Shown here: positions 5,459 to 12,891 of the stretch, piece by piece
How positions within the stretch are numbered: position 1 is the first letter of the stretch
Layout: each line of letters starts with the position of its first letter
Assembly (NCBI GenBank): GCA_013215905.1
Contig: JABSQI010000024.1
Span: 1 to 12,891 of the forward strand
Direction of reading: 5' to 3'
Length of the DNA stretch: 12,891 nt
From: Legionellales bacterium
GTDB taxonomy: Bacteria > Pseudomonadota > Gammaproteobacteria > PIVX01
The notes under the pieces: generated by a model
Seen by the model: only the letters and a program-made list of their open reading frames with translations
The model's database searches: none
What the model was told of the DNA's origin: nothing
Program-made: the position numbers and the translations under genes

Positions 5459-7483
5459 TTAATATTTAATCCCAGATTGCATAAGTAATGGTTCAATCTT
5501 TGGCTCTCTACCTCTAAAGAGTTTATAGAGATCAGATATATTTATTGAGCCTCCCATTTCTAGGATATTTTTCATAAAAGAAGATCCCGTTTCTTTATTA
5601 AAAATTCCTTCTTTTTTGAATTTATCAAAAGCATCACAAGACAATACTTCTGCCCACTTATAACTATAATATCCAGCGGCATAGCCACCAGCAAAAATAT
5701 GACTAAAACTATTTTGAAATTTATTATAGTCTGGTATTTGATATATAGCGGTTTTTCTTCTAACTTGATTTAAAATTTCTTGGATCTGATTACCATCAAC
5801 TGGCTGAGTACTCATATGTAATTTAAAATCAAATATAGCAAACTCTAGTTGTCGTAACATATTCATAGCTGAATGATAATTTTTAGTTATCAAAAGCCTA
5901 TTAAATACTTCTTTCGGCAAAATATCACCTGTTGTATAATGCTTACTGCACATAGATATAGCTTCATACTCCCAGCACCAATTTTCCAATAATTGACTAG
6001 GTAACTCTACAGCATCCCATGCAACTCCATTTATTCCAGATACACCTAACACACCTATCTTTGTTAATATATGGTGTAAACAATGTCCAAATTCATGGAA
6101 TAATGTAACGACTTCTTCATGAGTTAATAAAGCAATATCTCCTTCTATTGGAGAAGTAAAGTTACAAGTTAAATAAGCCATAGGAGTGGTTATTGTTTCA
6201 GAAGAAAGTTGGAATCTTGTTCTACATTCATCCATCCAAGCACCACTTTGTTTATTTTGTCTTGCAAATAAATCCGCATAGATGTACCCTCTATTTCCAT
6301 TAGCATCGCTTATTGCAAATATTTTTACATCCTGATGCCATGTATCTTTACTAATTTCACTAATATTCAAGCCAAATATATTCTTAACTATGTTAAATAA
6401 TCCACTTAATACTTGTTGTACTGGAAAGAATTCTCGAATTTCTTCCTGGGAGATATTTAAATATTTTGTTTTATATAGTTCTCGATAATATTCAATATCC
6501 CATGGGCACAATTTTTCAATCCCATCTTTTCTTGCAAAATCATCAAGCTTTTGAAACTCTTCCATGGCTTGTTTTCTTGATTTTTCTAGTAAATCATCCA
6601 GAAAGTTCAATACTTGCGTTGTTGATTTACACATTTTTGTTTCTAATGATAATTCTGCATAACTCTTAAATCCTAGTAAGCTAGCAACTTCAGTACGGTA
6701 ATTTACTATTTCCTTAATTATCATACTATTATCATATTTAGTACCAAAATCACTGAGTTCTGATGCTCTAGTAGAATACGCTTGATAGATTTTTTTACGT
6801 AGCTCTCTGTCTTTAGCAAATCTGATAATAGCTATATAACTAGGATAATCAAGGTTAAATACAAACCCATCCTTTTCATATTGCTGCGCAAGTTGTTTTG
6901 CTTCTTGTAATGTTCTATTGGTAAGACCAAGCAATTTTTTTTCATCATGGATTTGCATATTCCATTGCTGAGTAGAATCTAAAACATTTTCTTTAAATTT
7001 ATTTGCTAACTCTGATAGCTTAATTTGGATCTTTACAAATCTTTGTTTTTCTTGTTCGGCTAGCTCAACCCCAGATAGCCTAAAATCTCTCACCTCATTT
7101 TTAAGGTACTGAACCTGCTCATTATTTAGGTTTAAGATTTCTTTCTTTTCTAAGACTTCCTTCATTGCCAGGTAGAGTTTTTTATTTTGACCTAATATTG
7201 AATAATATTCTGATATTATCGGCAAAATATTTTTATAAATATCACGTAACAAATCATTACCTTTAACAGAATGTAAATGTGATATTACTGACCACATACA
7301 ATTTAATTCATATTGATTTTTTTCAAGAGGACGAATTAAATTTTCCCAAGTATAGCTTTCTTGATTTAAAATTTGCTCCAGGTGTGTTTTATTATTTTGG
7401 ATTTTTTCTTGAATATCTGTACTTAATTTTTTGATATCTAAATTAGAAAATACAGGAAAATCTTCTTTTTTGCTAGTATTCAT
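5459..7483 (-). CDS. prlC: oligopeptidase A, M3-family zinc peptidase
   Basis: This cytoplasmic zinc metallopeptidase is 674 residues long, close to the 680 of E. coli PrlC (OpdA). It hydrolyses short and medium peptides, including released signal peptides, downstream of ATP-dependent proteases. The zinc site HEFGH is at 463-467 (Glu464 catalytic). The third ligand, Glu493, lies in INGVAWDAVELPSQLLENW, nearly identical to the OpdA pattern as I know it. GGYAAGYYSYKWAEVLSCD near the C-terminus is the conserved tyrosine-containing substrate loop. The N-terminus is helical, as in the family, and no signal peptide is present. I chose ATG 7483; a GTG six bases earlier (7489) is possible. The gene overlaps the end of aroE by 11 bases, which implies translational coupling, and it is last in the operon. 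I see no truncation and no missing active-site residue. Confidence 0.95.
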   Translation of the reverse strand: MNTSKKEDFPVFSNLDIKKLSTDIQEKIQNNKTHLEQILNQESYTWENLIRPLEKNQYELNCMWSVISHLHSVKGNDLLRDIYKNILPIISEYYSILGQNKKLYLAMKEVLEKKEILNLNNEQVQYLKNEVRDFRLSGVELAEQEKQRFVKIQIKLSELANKFKENVLDSTQQWNMQIHDEKKLLGLTNRTLQEAKQLAQQYEKDGFVFNLDYPSYIAIIRFAKDRELRKKIYQAYSTRASELSDFGTKYDNSMIIKEIVNYRTEVASLLGFKSYAELSLETKMCKSTTQVLNFLDDLLEKSRKQAMEEFQKLDDFARKDGIEKLCPWDIEYYRELYKTKYLNISQEEIREFFPVQQVLSGLFNIVKNIFGLNISEISKDTWHQDVKIFAISDANGNRGYIYADLFARQNKQSGAWMDECRTRFQLSSETITTPMAYLTCNFTSPIEGDIALLTHEEVVTLFHEFGHCLHHILTKIGVLGVSGINGVAWDAVELPSQLLENWCWEYEAISMCSKHYTTGDILPKEVFNRLLITKNYHSAMNMLRQLEFAIFDFKLHMSTQPVDGNQIQEILNQVRRKTAIYQIPDYNKFQNSFSHIFAGGYAAGYYSYKWAEVLSCDAFDKFKKEGIFNKETGSSFMKNILEMGGSINISDLYKLFRGREPKIEPLLMQSGIKY

Positions 7484-8282
7484 TTTCACTCTTAGTTAGT
7501 TGTGTTAAGACTTTACCAATATCTGGAAAAACCCCATGCCATAAATAAAAACTTTCAGCAGCCTGTTCTACAAGCATTGATAGTCCTGAAATATATTTTA
7601 TCTTTTTTCTCTCTTTACACCATGTAAAAAATGCTGACTCTTTATTATACTGCAAATCAAAAAATATATTTGCAAATATATCAATTTTTTTAAAAACTGC
7701 ATAATCATTATTTAATATGCTAGTTGTATTTATTACCATATCAAATGTTGTCTTTGGAATATTTTGATAACTCCCTGCTGTAATTCTATTATCTATTTTA
7801 GTAAATTCAACAGCTTTTTCTACAGTTCTATTAACAATATGAATTTGGATATCCTTAACTAGTAGAATATAAGGCAAGATCCCTTTTATAGCTCCTCCAG
7901 CTCCAAGTATTAGTATTTTTTTTTCTTTTAGCATTACATTTTTTCTAAATGCCCTAATAAAGCCAATCCCATCCGTATTATCTCCAAATATTTCTCCATT
8001 TTTGATATGGATAGTATTGATTGAATCTGCTCTTTTTGCTCTTTTTGACATACGATTTACAAATTTGACAGCGTCTTCTTTTAAAGGAGAGGTTAAATTA
8101 ATTCCAGTACCTCCTGATAATTTGAACTCATTTATTTTATTCAATAAATTTTCTTTGTTAGTTAACATTTTTTCATATTCTAATTCAATACTAAATTGTT
8201 TAGCAAATAGCTTATGAATTATTGGTGATAAACTATGGGAGATTGGATCACCCATTACAACAAATTTACTAATATCACTCAT
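7473..8282 (-). CDS. aroE: shikimate dehydrogenase (NADP+)
   Basis: AroE reduces 3-dehydroshikimate to shikimate with NADPH, the fourth step of the chorismate pathway to aromatic amino acids and folate, in the cytoplasm. The 269-residue length is normal. The shikimate pocket is visible: SHSLSP (15-20), catalytic Lys68 in NLTSPLKEDA, Asn89 in DSINT, and Asp104 in NTDGIGF. The nucleotide-binding half has GAGGAIKG (127-134) and the NRT motif (151-153), which in AroE helps read the NADP phosphate. The C-terminus keeps MLVEQAAESFYLWHG. The start overlaps the permease stop as ATGAGTGA (8 bases), so the gene is probably translated by re-initiation after the permease; no strong binding site of its own is visible. 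A biosynthetic gene tied to an exporter operon is unusual. Confidence 0.95.
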   Translation of the reverse strand: MSDISKFVVMGDPISHSLSPIIHKLFAKQFSIELEYEKMLTNKENLLNKINEFKLSGGTGINLTSPLKEDAVKFVNRMSKRAKRADSINTIHIKNGEIFGDNTDGIGFIRAFRKNVMLKEKKILILGAGGAIKGILPYILLVKDIQIHIVNRTVEKAVEFTKIDNRITAGSYQNIPKTTFDMVINTTSILNNDYAVFKKIDIFANIFFDLQYNKESAFFTWCKERKKIKYISGLSMLVEQAAESFYLWHGVFPDIGKVLTQLTKSENEY

Positions 8283-9468
8283 ATCTTAAAGTTTGAATTG
8301 GATCAAGTTTAGAAGCACTATAAGCTGGGTAGAACCCAAAAAACACTCCCGTTGCAACTGATACTATAAACCCTAAAATTGGTGGTAATAGGAATAACGC
8401 AAACCCCCAGCCTGAGAAAACAGCAATTATGTAACTTGTGAATACCCCTAAAATAATACCCATAAACCCACCAAGTACAGCAAGTGTAATTGACTCTATT
8501 AAAAATAACATCCTGATATCTTTTCGTTTTGCTCCAACTGCCATTCTTATTCCAATCTCTCTTTTTCTTTCAACTACAGATACTAACATTACGTTCATTA
8601 CACCTATTCCTCCAACTATTAGAGAAATACCACCAATCATTCCCAATAGCAAAGTAAATATTTGACTTTGACTCTGCATGCTTTGAATTATTTGGCTTGC
8701 ACTTCTAAAAAATAACTTATAAGTGGGAGAAATATCTGCGACAAACTCGGATATCTCTTCTTGGACTTCTACTAGATCAACACCTTCCTCTAATTGGATG
8801 ACAAAATCACGAATGATTGCATATTTACTTATTATTTTAGATGAATTAATTGGAATTAATACGGCTGAATTTATATCTGAATTGAAAAAAGAGTTTTCTG
8901 GCCAAAAATCTGCAATACCAATAATAGTATAATAAAAGTGTCCTAATTTTATTTGCTTTCCTATTAATTCTTCTTGATAAGATTCTTTAATCTGTCTATA
9001 GAGTTTATTACCTAATACACAAAAATACTCGTATTTATCTAAGAAAGAGATAAATCTACCTTTTTTCATTTTAATCTTTACAGTATTTTTTAAATCATCA
9101 GTAACACCAATGATGTTCGAACCAAGTTGCTTGCCTTCAAATATTATTGGTGAGTAGGATGAAGTATAAGGAGAGATGATCTTTATTTCTTCTATCATTT
9201 TTCGCATTGACTCTACATGATTAATATCAAATTGTTCTGCTCCAGAGTTTTTATTTCCTCCACCACTACTATAAATATTTACCGACATTAAATCTGATCC
9301 TAATGATCTAATATGATCTAGTGCTTTTTTGGTAGCTAACTGTCCTCCAGAAACTAAGGCAACAACTGAACCAGTTCCGACTAAAATACCAAGCACAGCT
9401 AAAAATGATCTTAGCTTTGCCGATAGGATGTTCATGAGAGCTTGTTGAAAATGTTGTTTTAATCTCAT
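8275..9468 (-). CDS. MacB/FtsX-type ABC transporter permease
   Basis: This 397-residue inner-membrane protein has the MacB layout. A first membrane helix lies at about 20-42 (SFLAVLGILVGTGSVVALVSG), then a large periplasmic domain (about 45-268), then three helices at about 270-298, 321-351 and 358-383. The coupling segment ERKREIGIRMAVGA (about 299-312) contacts the ATPase. MacB-type permeases do not form a classical channel; they use ATP to drive a periplasmic bellows that pushes substrates into a TolC duct. In E. coli MacB the ATPase is fused to this part, but here it is a separate gene lying 12 bases upstream. A weak site AGAAAGA precedes the ATG. Substrate cannot be read from sequence; relatives export macrolides, peptides, siderophores or heat-stable toxins. 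LolC/E-type lipoprotein release is less likely, since an adaptor and a TolC channel are encoded alongside. Confidence 0.9.
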   Translation of the reverse strand: MRLKQHFQQALMNILSAKLRSFLAVLGILVGTGSVVALVSGGQLATKKALDHIRSLGSDLMSVNIYSSGGGNKNSGAEQFDINHVESMRKMIEEIKIISPYTSSYSPIIFEGKQLGSNIIGVTDDLKNTVKIKMKKGRFISFLDKYEYFCVLGNKLYRQIKESYQEELIGKQIKLGHFYYTIIGIADFWPENSFFNSDINSAVLIPINSSKIISKYAIIRDFVIQLEEGVDLVEVQEEISEFVADISPTYKLFFRSASQIIQSMQSQSQIFTLLLGMIGGISLIVGGIGVMNVMLVSVVERKREIGIRMAVGAKRKDIRMLFLIESITLAVLGGFMGIILGVFTSYIIAVFSGWGFALFLLPPILGFIVSVATGVFFGFYPAYSASKLDPIQTLRYE

Positions 9469-9480
9469 AAAAATATCTTT

Positions 9481-10173
9481 CTAGGATTGTATTACTTTCC
9501 CATCTTGAAGTCTGATAATTCGATCACACATATCGCCTATTCCTGGATCATGCGTGACAATAATAACTGTTCTAGATTCTTTTTCATTAAGCTCTAAAAA
9601 CAGTTCCATAACTTCTTTACCTGTTTTACTATCTAAAGCTCCAGTTGGTTCGTCAGCTAATATAATTTCAGGATCACCAATCAGTGCTCTAGCTATAGCT
9701 ACTCTTTGCTGTTGTCCACCAGATAATTCATTAGGTTTATGATGAGTTCGATCTCCCATGCCAACTCTATCAAGGATTTTTTTTGCTCTAATACTACTCT
9801 CTTTGTCACTAATTCCTCTATATAATAGCGGTAAAGATACATTTTTCTCTGCTGTAAATTTTGAAAGAAGATAAAACTGTTGAAAAACGAATCCAATTGT
9901 TTTATTGCGCAATATAGCTAAATCATCATCGGAAATATCATTAATGGCATTTCCATGAACACTGCATATACCACTAGTTGGTCTGTCTAATAAACCAATA
10001 ATATTCATAACTGTTGATTTTCCAGAACCTGATGCGCCCATTATTGCTATTAATTCCCCTTTTGAAATATCTAAATCTATACCATATAGTACTTGCTGTG
10101 TATTAGACCCCATTTTATAGATTTTATTTATATTCTCTAACTTAATTAGTGACGACAATTTCATCCCCTTCAT
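9481..10173 (-). CDS. MacB/LolD-type ABC transporter ATPase
   Basis: This is a complete 230-residue nucleotide-binding subunit with Walker A GASGSGKST (46-54), Q98 in FVFQQFYLLSKFTA, signature LSGGQQQR (150-157), Walker B ILADEP with Glu175, D-loop ALD and His208. The LSGGQQQR/FNLL-like pattern is typical of the MacB/LolD/YknY subfamily that pairs with FtsX-fold permeases. It works as a dimer on the cytoplasmic face and powers the permease encoded 12 bases downstream. I use ATG 10173 because AGAAGGA lies four bases ahead; the next in-frame ATG (10164) has its purine run directly abutting it. This start gives a 32-base overlap with the end of the adaptor gene, so translation is probably coupled. 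Confidence 0.93.
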   Translation of the reverse strand: MKGMKLSSLIKLENINKIYKMGSNTQQVLYGIDLDISKGELIAIMGASGSGKSTVMNIIGLLDRPTSGICSVHGNAINDISDDDLAILRNKTIGFVFQQFYLLSKFTAEKNVSLPLLYRGISDKESSIRAKKILDRVGMGDRTHHKPNELSGGQQQRVAIARALIGDPEIILADEPTGALDSKTGKEVMELFLELNEKESRTVIIVTHDPGIGDMCDRIIRLQDGKVIQS

Positions 10174-11257
10174 TTAATCCTTCTAGGATTTCAACACTAT
10201 TCATGGAAGTTCTACCTGGTCTTACTATTGTCTCTATCTTTTTATTATCTTTATATTTGTATACCCCAATTTTATCCCCTTTTTTGAAAACTGCGCTTAT
10301 TGGAACTTCTAATATTCCTGGAAATGTTATATTTAGTTTTATCTTCGCACTCATACCTACTTTTATGGTCTCTCTTTGTTTATCGGTAAGATTTTTCACT
10401 TGAATTTTTACTGGAAATAATGGCATTCCCGATCTGTGGCTGGACTTAGCTTGCGCATCAACATGGGTTACTTCTCCTTCCAATTTGATTTCAGGAAAAG
10501 CAACACCTGTAATTATTGCTTTTTGGCCAACCCTAACTTCTCTCACATCAATCTCTGTAACCGATATAGATAAAGATAAACCTGACATATCACCTATCAT
10601 AACTAGTGGCTCTCCTGCCTTAATCCTTGCTCCAACTCCAAACTCTTCTGAATCATCACTTGGAGGAGCTAATGCTACCCCAGAGTCCATGGCTGTAATT
10701 TTTATACAATTGTGTCGTACCTGTAAAACTCTATCAATTTCCTTAATATTGGAAATTTCTAAGCTAGTAATATTATCGGCATCGATTTGTGCTGCTTTCA
10801 TAATTGAATTCAATTTATAGGTTGATTGTAAAAAAGCTACATTGGAATGGTTAAAAGAACTTTGAGTTGATTCAAATTCATTTCTCGGTACAATTCCAAG
10901 TTCAAACAATTCTTTTGTTTCATTATATTTTGACTCATCTAGAAAAAATTTTTCTTTTGCTCTTAGATATTCAGATAAAGCTGCATGATAATCTTTTTCT
11001 ACAGAGGCAGAATCTAGTACTAAAAGTTTTTGATCTTTTTTTACTGGTTCTCCAAATACGAAATTCTGCTCAGTTATCATACCATCAGATGGACTAGATA
11101 CCGCAATCATCTTGATAGGTTGGATAACACTAGAAAAGAATAAAGGTTTGACTGTAGATTTTCTTTGTATTTTTATTGTTTTTTCATTCTCAGCAAGATC
11201 TGAGTATGATGAAGACAATATCATTAACGAAATAAAAAAGGTTAAAACTTTATTCAT
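10142..11257 (-). CDS. periplasmic adaptor (MacA/HlyD-type membrane fusion protein)
   Basis: This 371-residue adaptor should link the permease to the TolC-type channel across the periplasm. Residues 1-19 form a signal peptide or N-terminal anchor (VLTFFISLMILSSSYS) with no lipobox cysteine. A lipoyl-like half-motif lies at about 53-83 (SSPSDGMITEQNFVFGEPVK). A short helical hairpin at about 84-150 is rich in charged and coiled-coil residues, and beta-barrel and membrane-proximal domains fill the C-terminal half (GDMSGLSLSISVTEIDVREV; then LEVPISAVF). The hairpin is short, suggesting contact with a short-stalked channel. GAGGA overlaps the stop of the upstream channel gene, eight bases before the ATG, giving a 10-base gap. 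The second lipoyl half is less obvious; an unusual insert with HNCIKITAMDSGVALAPP is probably where it lies. It is a convincing family member, but its detailed role depends on the unknown substrate. Confidence 0.9.
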   Translation of the reverse strand: MNKVLTFFISLMILSSSYSDLAENEKTIKIQRKSTVKPLFFSSVIQPIKMIAVSSPSDGMITEQNFVFGEPVKKDQKLLVLDSASVEKDYHAALSEYLRAKEKFFLDESKYNETKELFELGIVPRNEFESTQSSFNHSNVAFLQSTYKLNSIMKAAQIDADNITSLEISNIKEIDRVLQVRHNCIKITAMDSGVALAPPSDDSEEFGVGARIKAGEPLVMIGDMSGLSLSISVTEIDVREVRVGQKAIITGVAFPEIKLEGEVTHVDAQAKSSHRSGMPLFPVKIQVKNLTDKQRETIKVGMSAKIKLNITFPGILEVPISAVFKKGDKIGVYKYKDNKKIETIVRPGRTSMNSVEILEGLNEGDEIVVTN

Positions 11258-11267
11258 ACAACATTCC

Positions 11268-12719
11268 TCAATATTCTAATTCAATATTCCATTTTTCTAA
11301 AGCAGTTCCTAGCAAAATATGTAAATCATCTAGAGAATTTTCAAAAGCAATTTTTGCATCTATCAATGATTTTTGTGCTGCAAGAACTTTATCTTGAGCA
11401 GTCGATACATTTAGTGAGCTAGATTTTCCAATTTGTAATTTTCTGGTTTCTATATCGTAAGATTTTTGAGCTAACACTAAATTCTTTTCAGCGAATTTTA
11501 TTTGAGTTTTTAAATTATTTATATCAAAAATTTGTTTTTTCACATTTGCTATTAATGCCCTTCTAGATTGTGCTATTCCTAGTTCCTCTTTTTTAAGACC
11601 AATCTGCGCTCGAAGCAATCCTTCCTTATTACTATATGAGTTAATTGGTACAGTTAGAGTGGCTGTTAAATTTTGATTAAATTTTTTCCCTTTTATATTC
11701 TCTAATACGGTTCCTTTATTACTCCCAGCTGAATAAGTTAAATTAAGATCCCAAAGCATATTGTTTTTTGCAACAAGCAAAGATCTTCTCGCTGTTGTTA
11801 AACTATTCAGTTTGCTCTGGTATTCAAAATTATTTTCTAGAGCTAATTTAATAGCATCATCTTGATTAGGAATTTTATTTGTAGAGACAGTTAGATCTTT
11901 GGGAACATAGATCTTTTTTTCAGGGCTGAGACCGATTTCTGTCAATAAGTCTTGTCTTGAAATGTTTGCAGCATTTTTTTGTTGCAGATATTGTAATTGT
12001 AAAGACTCATATTGAGCTTCAGACTGAATGATTTCAGTAGAAGCTATTCTCCCCACTTTAATTTTGGCCTGAGTATTTTTAACTCCTTTTTCGGCTTCCA
12101 CCAAAGATCTGCGACTTGCTTCAATTTTATAGTTATCAGAAATTAAACTACGATATTTTTTTGCAATACCTACAATTGCTTTACTTATACTATTTCTAAA
12201 TTTTAACTTATTGATAACCTCTCTGTCATAGGTATTTCGTAGACTATTCAAGGTAACATCTTGGCCAAAACCTTTTAATAAAGGTTGTGAAATTGACATT
12301 ACTGTTCGTGATCCATGTTTGCCAGTACTATCTACAGTTTGAGGCGCACTAAAGCTAAATGATGTACCAAGTCCAGTTTTAAGACTTACCCCTGGATTTA
12401 CATTTAAATTTGGTTTAATGGCTGTGCCATCATCAGATAAACTATTTTTTGACAAAATTGTGCTTGAAGCGGATAAAGTATACTGTAAGTCAAAATCATT
12501 CTCTGCCTTTTTAATAGCAAATTTTTCTAATACTCTGTCCATCCCAGCAAATTGAATAGCCATATTTTTACTAAGAGATAACGTAATTGCTTCATCCATA
12601 GACAAAAATAGACTTTGTTCGTCTTTTTGCTTGGCCGAAGTATTAGAAATATAAAATATCATTAATATAATAGATAAAATATATAACCAAAATTTGTTGA
12701 ATTTTGAAGCTTTATGCAT
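11268..12719 (-). CDS. TolC-family outer-membrane efflux channel
   Basis: The product is the outer-membrane exit duct of the exporter, working as a trimer. From ATG 12719 it has 483 residues: a signal peptide (KASKFNK n-region, WLYILSIILMIFYI core, likely cut after NTSA), then two outer-membrane-efflux-protein repeats, each of long helices and beta strands. Family traits include SISQPLLKGFGQD in the first half and the paired helix pattern VGRIASTEIIQSEAQYESL / IGKSSSLNVSTAQDKVLAAQ. It closes with LHILLGTALEKW. Longer starts are possible at ATG 12743 and GTG 12752, but neither has a ribosome binding site. ATG 12719 gives the more canonical signal peptide, and its ATGCATAA overlaps the stop of a small upstream frame, suggesting coupled translation. 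First main gene of the operon; the adaptor follows after 10 bases. Confidence 0.88.
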   Translation of the reverse strand: MHKASKFNKFWLYILSIILMIFYISNTSAKQKDEQSLFLSMDEAITLSLSKNMAIQFAGMDRVLEKFAIKKAENDFDLQYTLSASSTILSKNSLSDDGTAIKPNLNVNPGVSLKTGLGTSFSFSAPQTVDSTGKHGSRTVMSISQPLLKGFGQDVTLNSLRNTYDREVINKLKFRNSISKAIVGIAKKYRSLISDNYKIEASRRSLVEAEKGVKNTQAKIKVGRIASTEIIQSEAQYESLQLQYLQQKNAANISRQDLLTEIGLSPEKKIYVPKDLTVSTNKIPNQDDAIKLALENNFEYQSKLNSLTTARRSLLVAKNNMLWDLNLTYSAGSNKGTVLENIKGKKFNQNLTATLTVPINSYSNKEGLLRAQIGLKKEELGIAQSRRALIANVKKQIFDINNLKTQIKFAEKNLVLAQKSYDIETRKLQIGKSSSLNVSTAQDKVLAAQKSLIDAKIAFENSLDDLHILLGTALEKWNIELEY

Positions 12720-12762
12720 GCAAATAACTCGAATAGTTTTCATATACAGCACGTTTATTCAT
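12712..12762 (-). CDS. possible 16-residue leader ORF coupled to the efflux channel gene
   Basis: ATG 12762 opens a frame MNKRAVYENYSSYLHA ending at TAA 12714-12712. Purine-rich AAGGG (12779-12775) and GAG (12772-12770) lie ahead; the GAG is seven bases from the ATG, a usual spacing. Its stop overlaps the likely channel start as ATGCATAA, the geometry expected for re-initiation. The channel gene itself has no clear ribosome binding site, so translation arriving from this frame would explain its expression. There are no runs of one amino acid that would mark a classical attenuator. The frame could be chance; the overlap makes it worth noting. Confidence 0.35.
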   Translation of the reverse strand: MNKRAVYENYSSYLHA

Positions 12763-12815
12763 TAATTTACTCAACCCTTACTCTATATTTTGTTTTTCAT
12801 AAATTTAATAGTTTT

Positions 12816-12821
12816 ATTATA
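12816..12821 (-). promoter_or_regulatory. -10 element of the likely exporter operon promoter
   Basis: TATAAT on the minus strand at 12821-12816 lies about 55 bases before the small leader frame. No good -35 is found at 16-18 bp; AATCAT or ATCATT is the nearest, so an activator may be needed. The 10-mer AACTATTAAA occurs at 12813-12804 and 12869-12860, one copy on each side of this element, possibly operator half-sites or chance. An alternative is TAAAAT with TTGTAT 17 bp upstream, nearer the window edge. Confidence 0.4.
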
Positions 12822-12891
12822 ATCTAAAGAAAACATCGAATGATTTCTATTTTATATTCTTTAATAGTTCTATACAACTTGTTCTTTTTAT

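Noticed and set aside
9699..9896. 65-codon minus-strand frame
   Set aside because: Out-of-frame shadow of the ATPase gene, whose Walker and signature motifs occupy the same bases.
10485..10820. 111-codon + strand open frame
   Set aside because: It lies wholly inside the adaptor gene on the other strand, has unlikely serine/proline-rich composition, and has no ribosome binding site.

Overview
The window is strongly AT-rich (roughly 30 % GC by eye). It encodes Gram-negative envelope machinery: a TolC-type outer-membrane channel, a periplasmic adaptor and a MacB-type permease. Its M3 peptidase resembles gammaproteobacterial oligopeptidase A. Together with relics of decayed genes and fairly long gaps, this suggests a low-GC gammaproteobacterium, perhaps a host-associated or Legionella/Coxiella-like lineage. 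The lineage is an inference; no rRNA, tRNA or marker gene is present to fix it.

Left part (1-3249, + strand). A secreted 187-residue protein of unknown function (329-892) is closed by a clear hairpin-plus-T-run terminator (911-960). About 500 bases without a convincing intact gene follow, holding only short open fragments. Next comes a secreted M61-family zinc peptidase with a PDZ-like C-terminus (1498-3249). It has its own promoter, and a perfect 8-bp inverted repeat lies across that promoter.

Middle (3250-5458). A disrupted, N-terminally incomplete gene lies on the minus strand (3352-3720, internal TAA). It looks like the C-terminal half of a cysteine-peptidase-like protein. Beside it is an ABC-F ATPase (3741-5177, minus) of the Vga/Msr-like ribosome-protection architecture. 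This gene is read from a perfect consensus sigma-70 promoter (TTGACA, 17 bp, TATAAT) through a leader of about 95 bases that contains a five-codon open frame.

Right part (5459-12762, minus). Six tightly packed genes form one apparent operon, in transcription order: TolC-family channel, HlyD/MacA-type adaptor, LolD/MacB-type ATPase, MacB-type permease, aroE (shikimate dehydrogenase), prlC (oligopeptidase A). Junctions are 10 nt, -32 nt, 12 nt, -8 nt and -11 nt. The first four make a complete tripartite ABC exporter in which ATPase and permease are separate genes instead of one fused MacB chain. A 16-codon open frame sits in front of the channel gene and overlaps its most likely start codon, suggesting translational coupling. 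A ribosome-protection-type ABC-F, next to the end of a MacAB-TolC-like pump operon, raises the possibility of a locus for dealing with ribosome-targeting or other amphiphilic toxins. That link is inference only.

I see no CRISPR array, tRNA, rRNA, insertion sequence or prophage. The most unusual points are the two small leader frames, the ABC-F type in this setting, the decayed peptidase-like gene, and the housekeeping genes aroE and prlC fused to the exporter operon.
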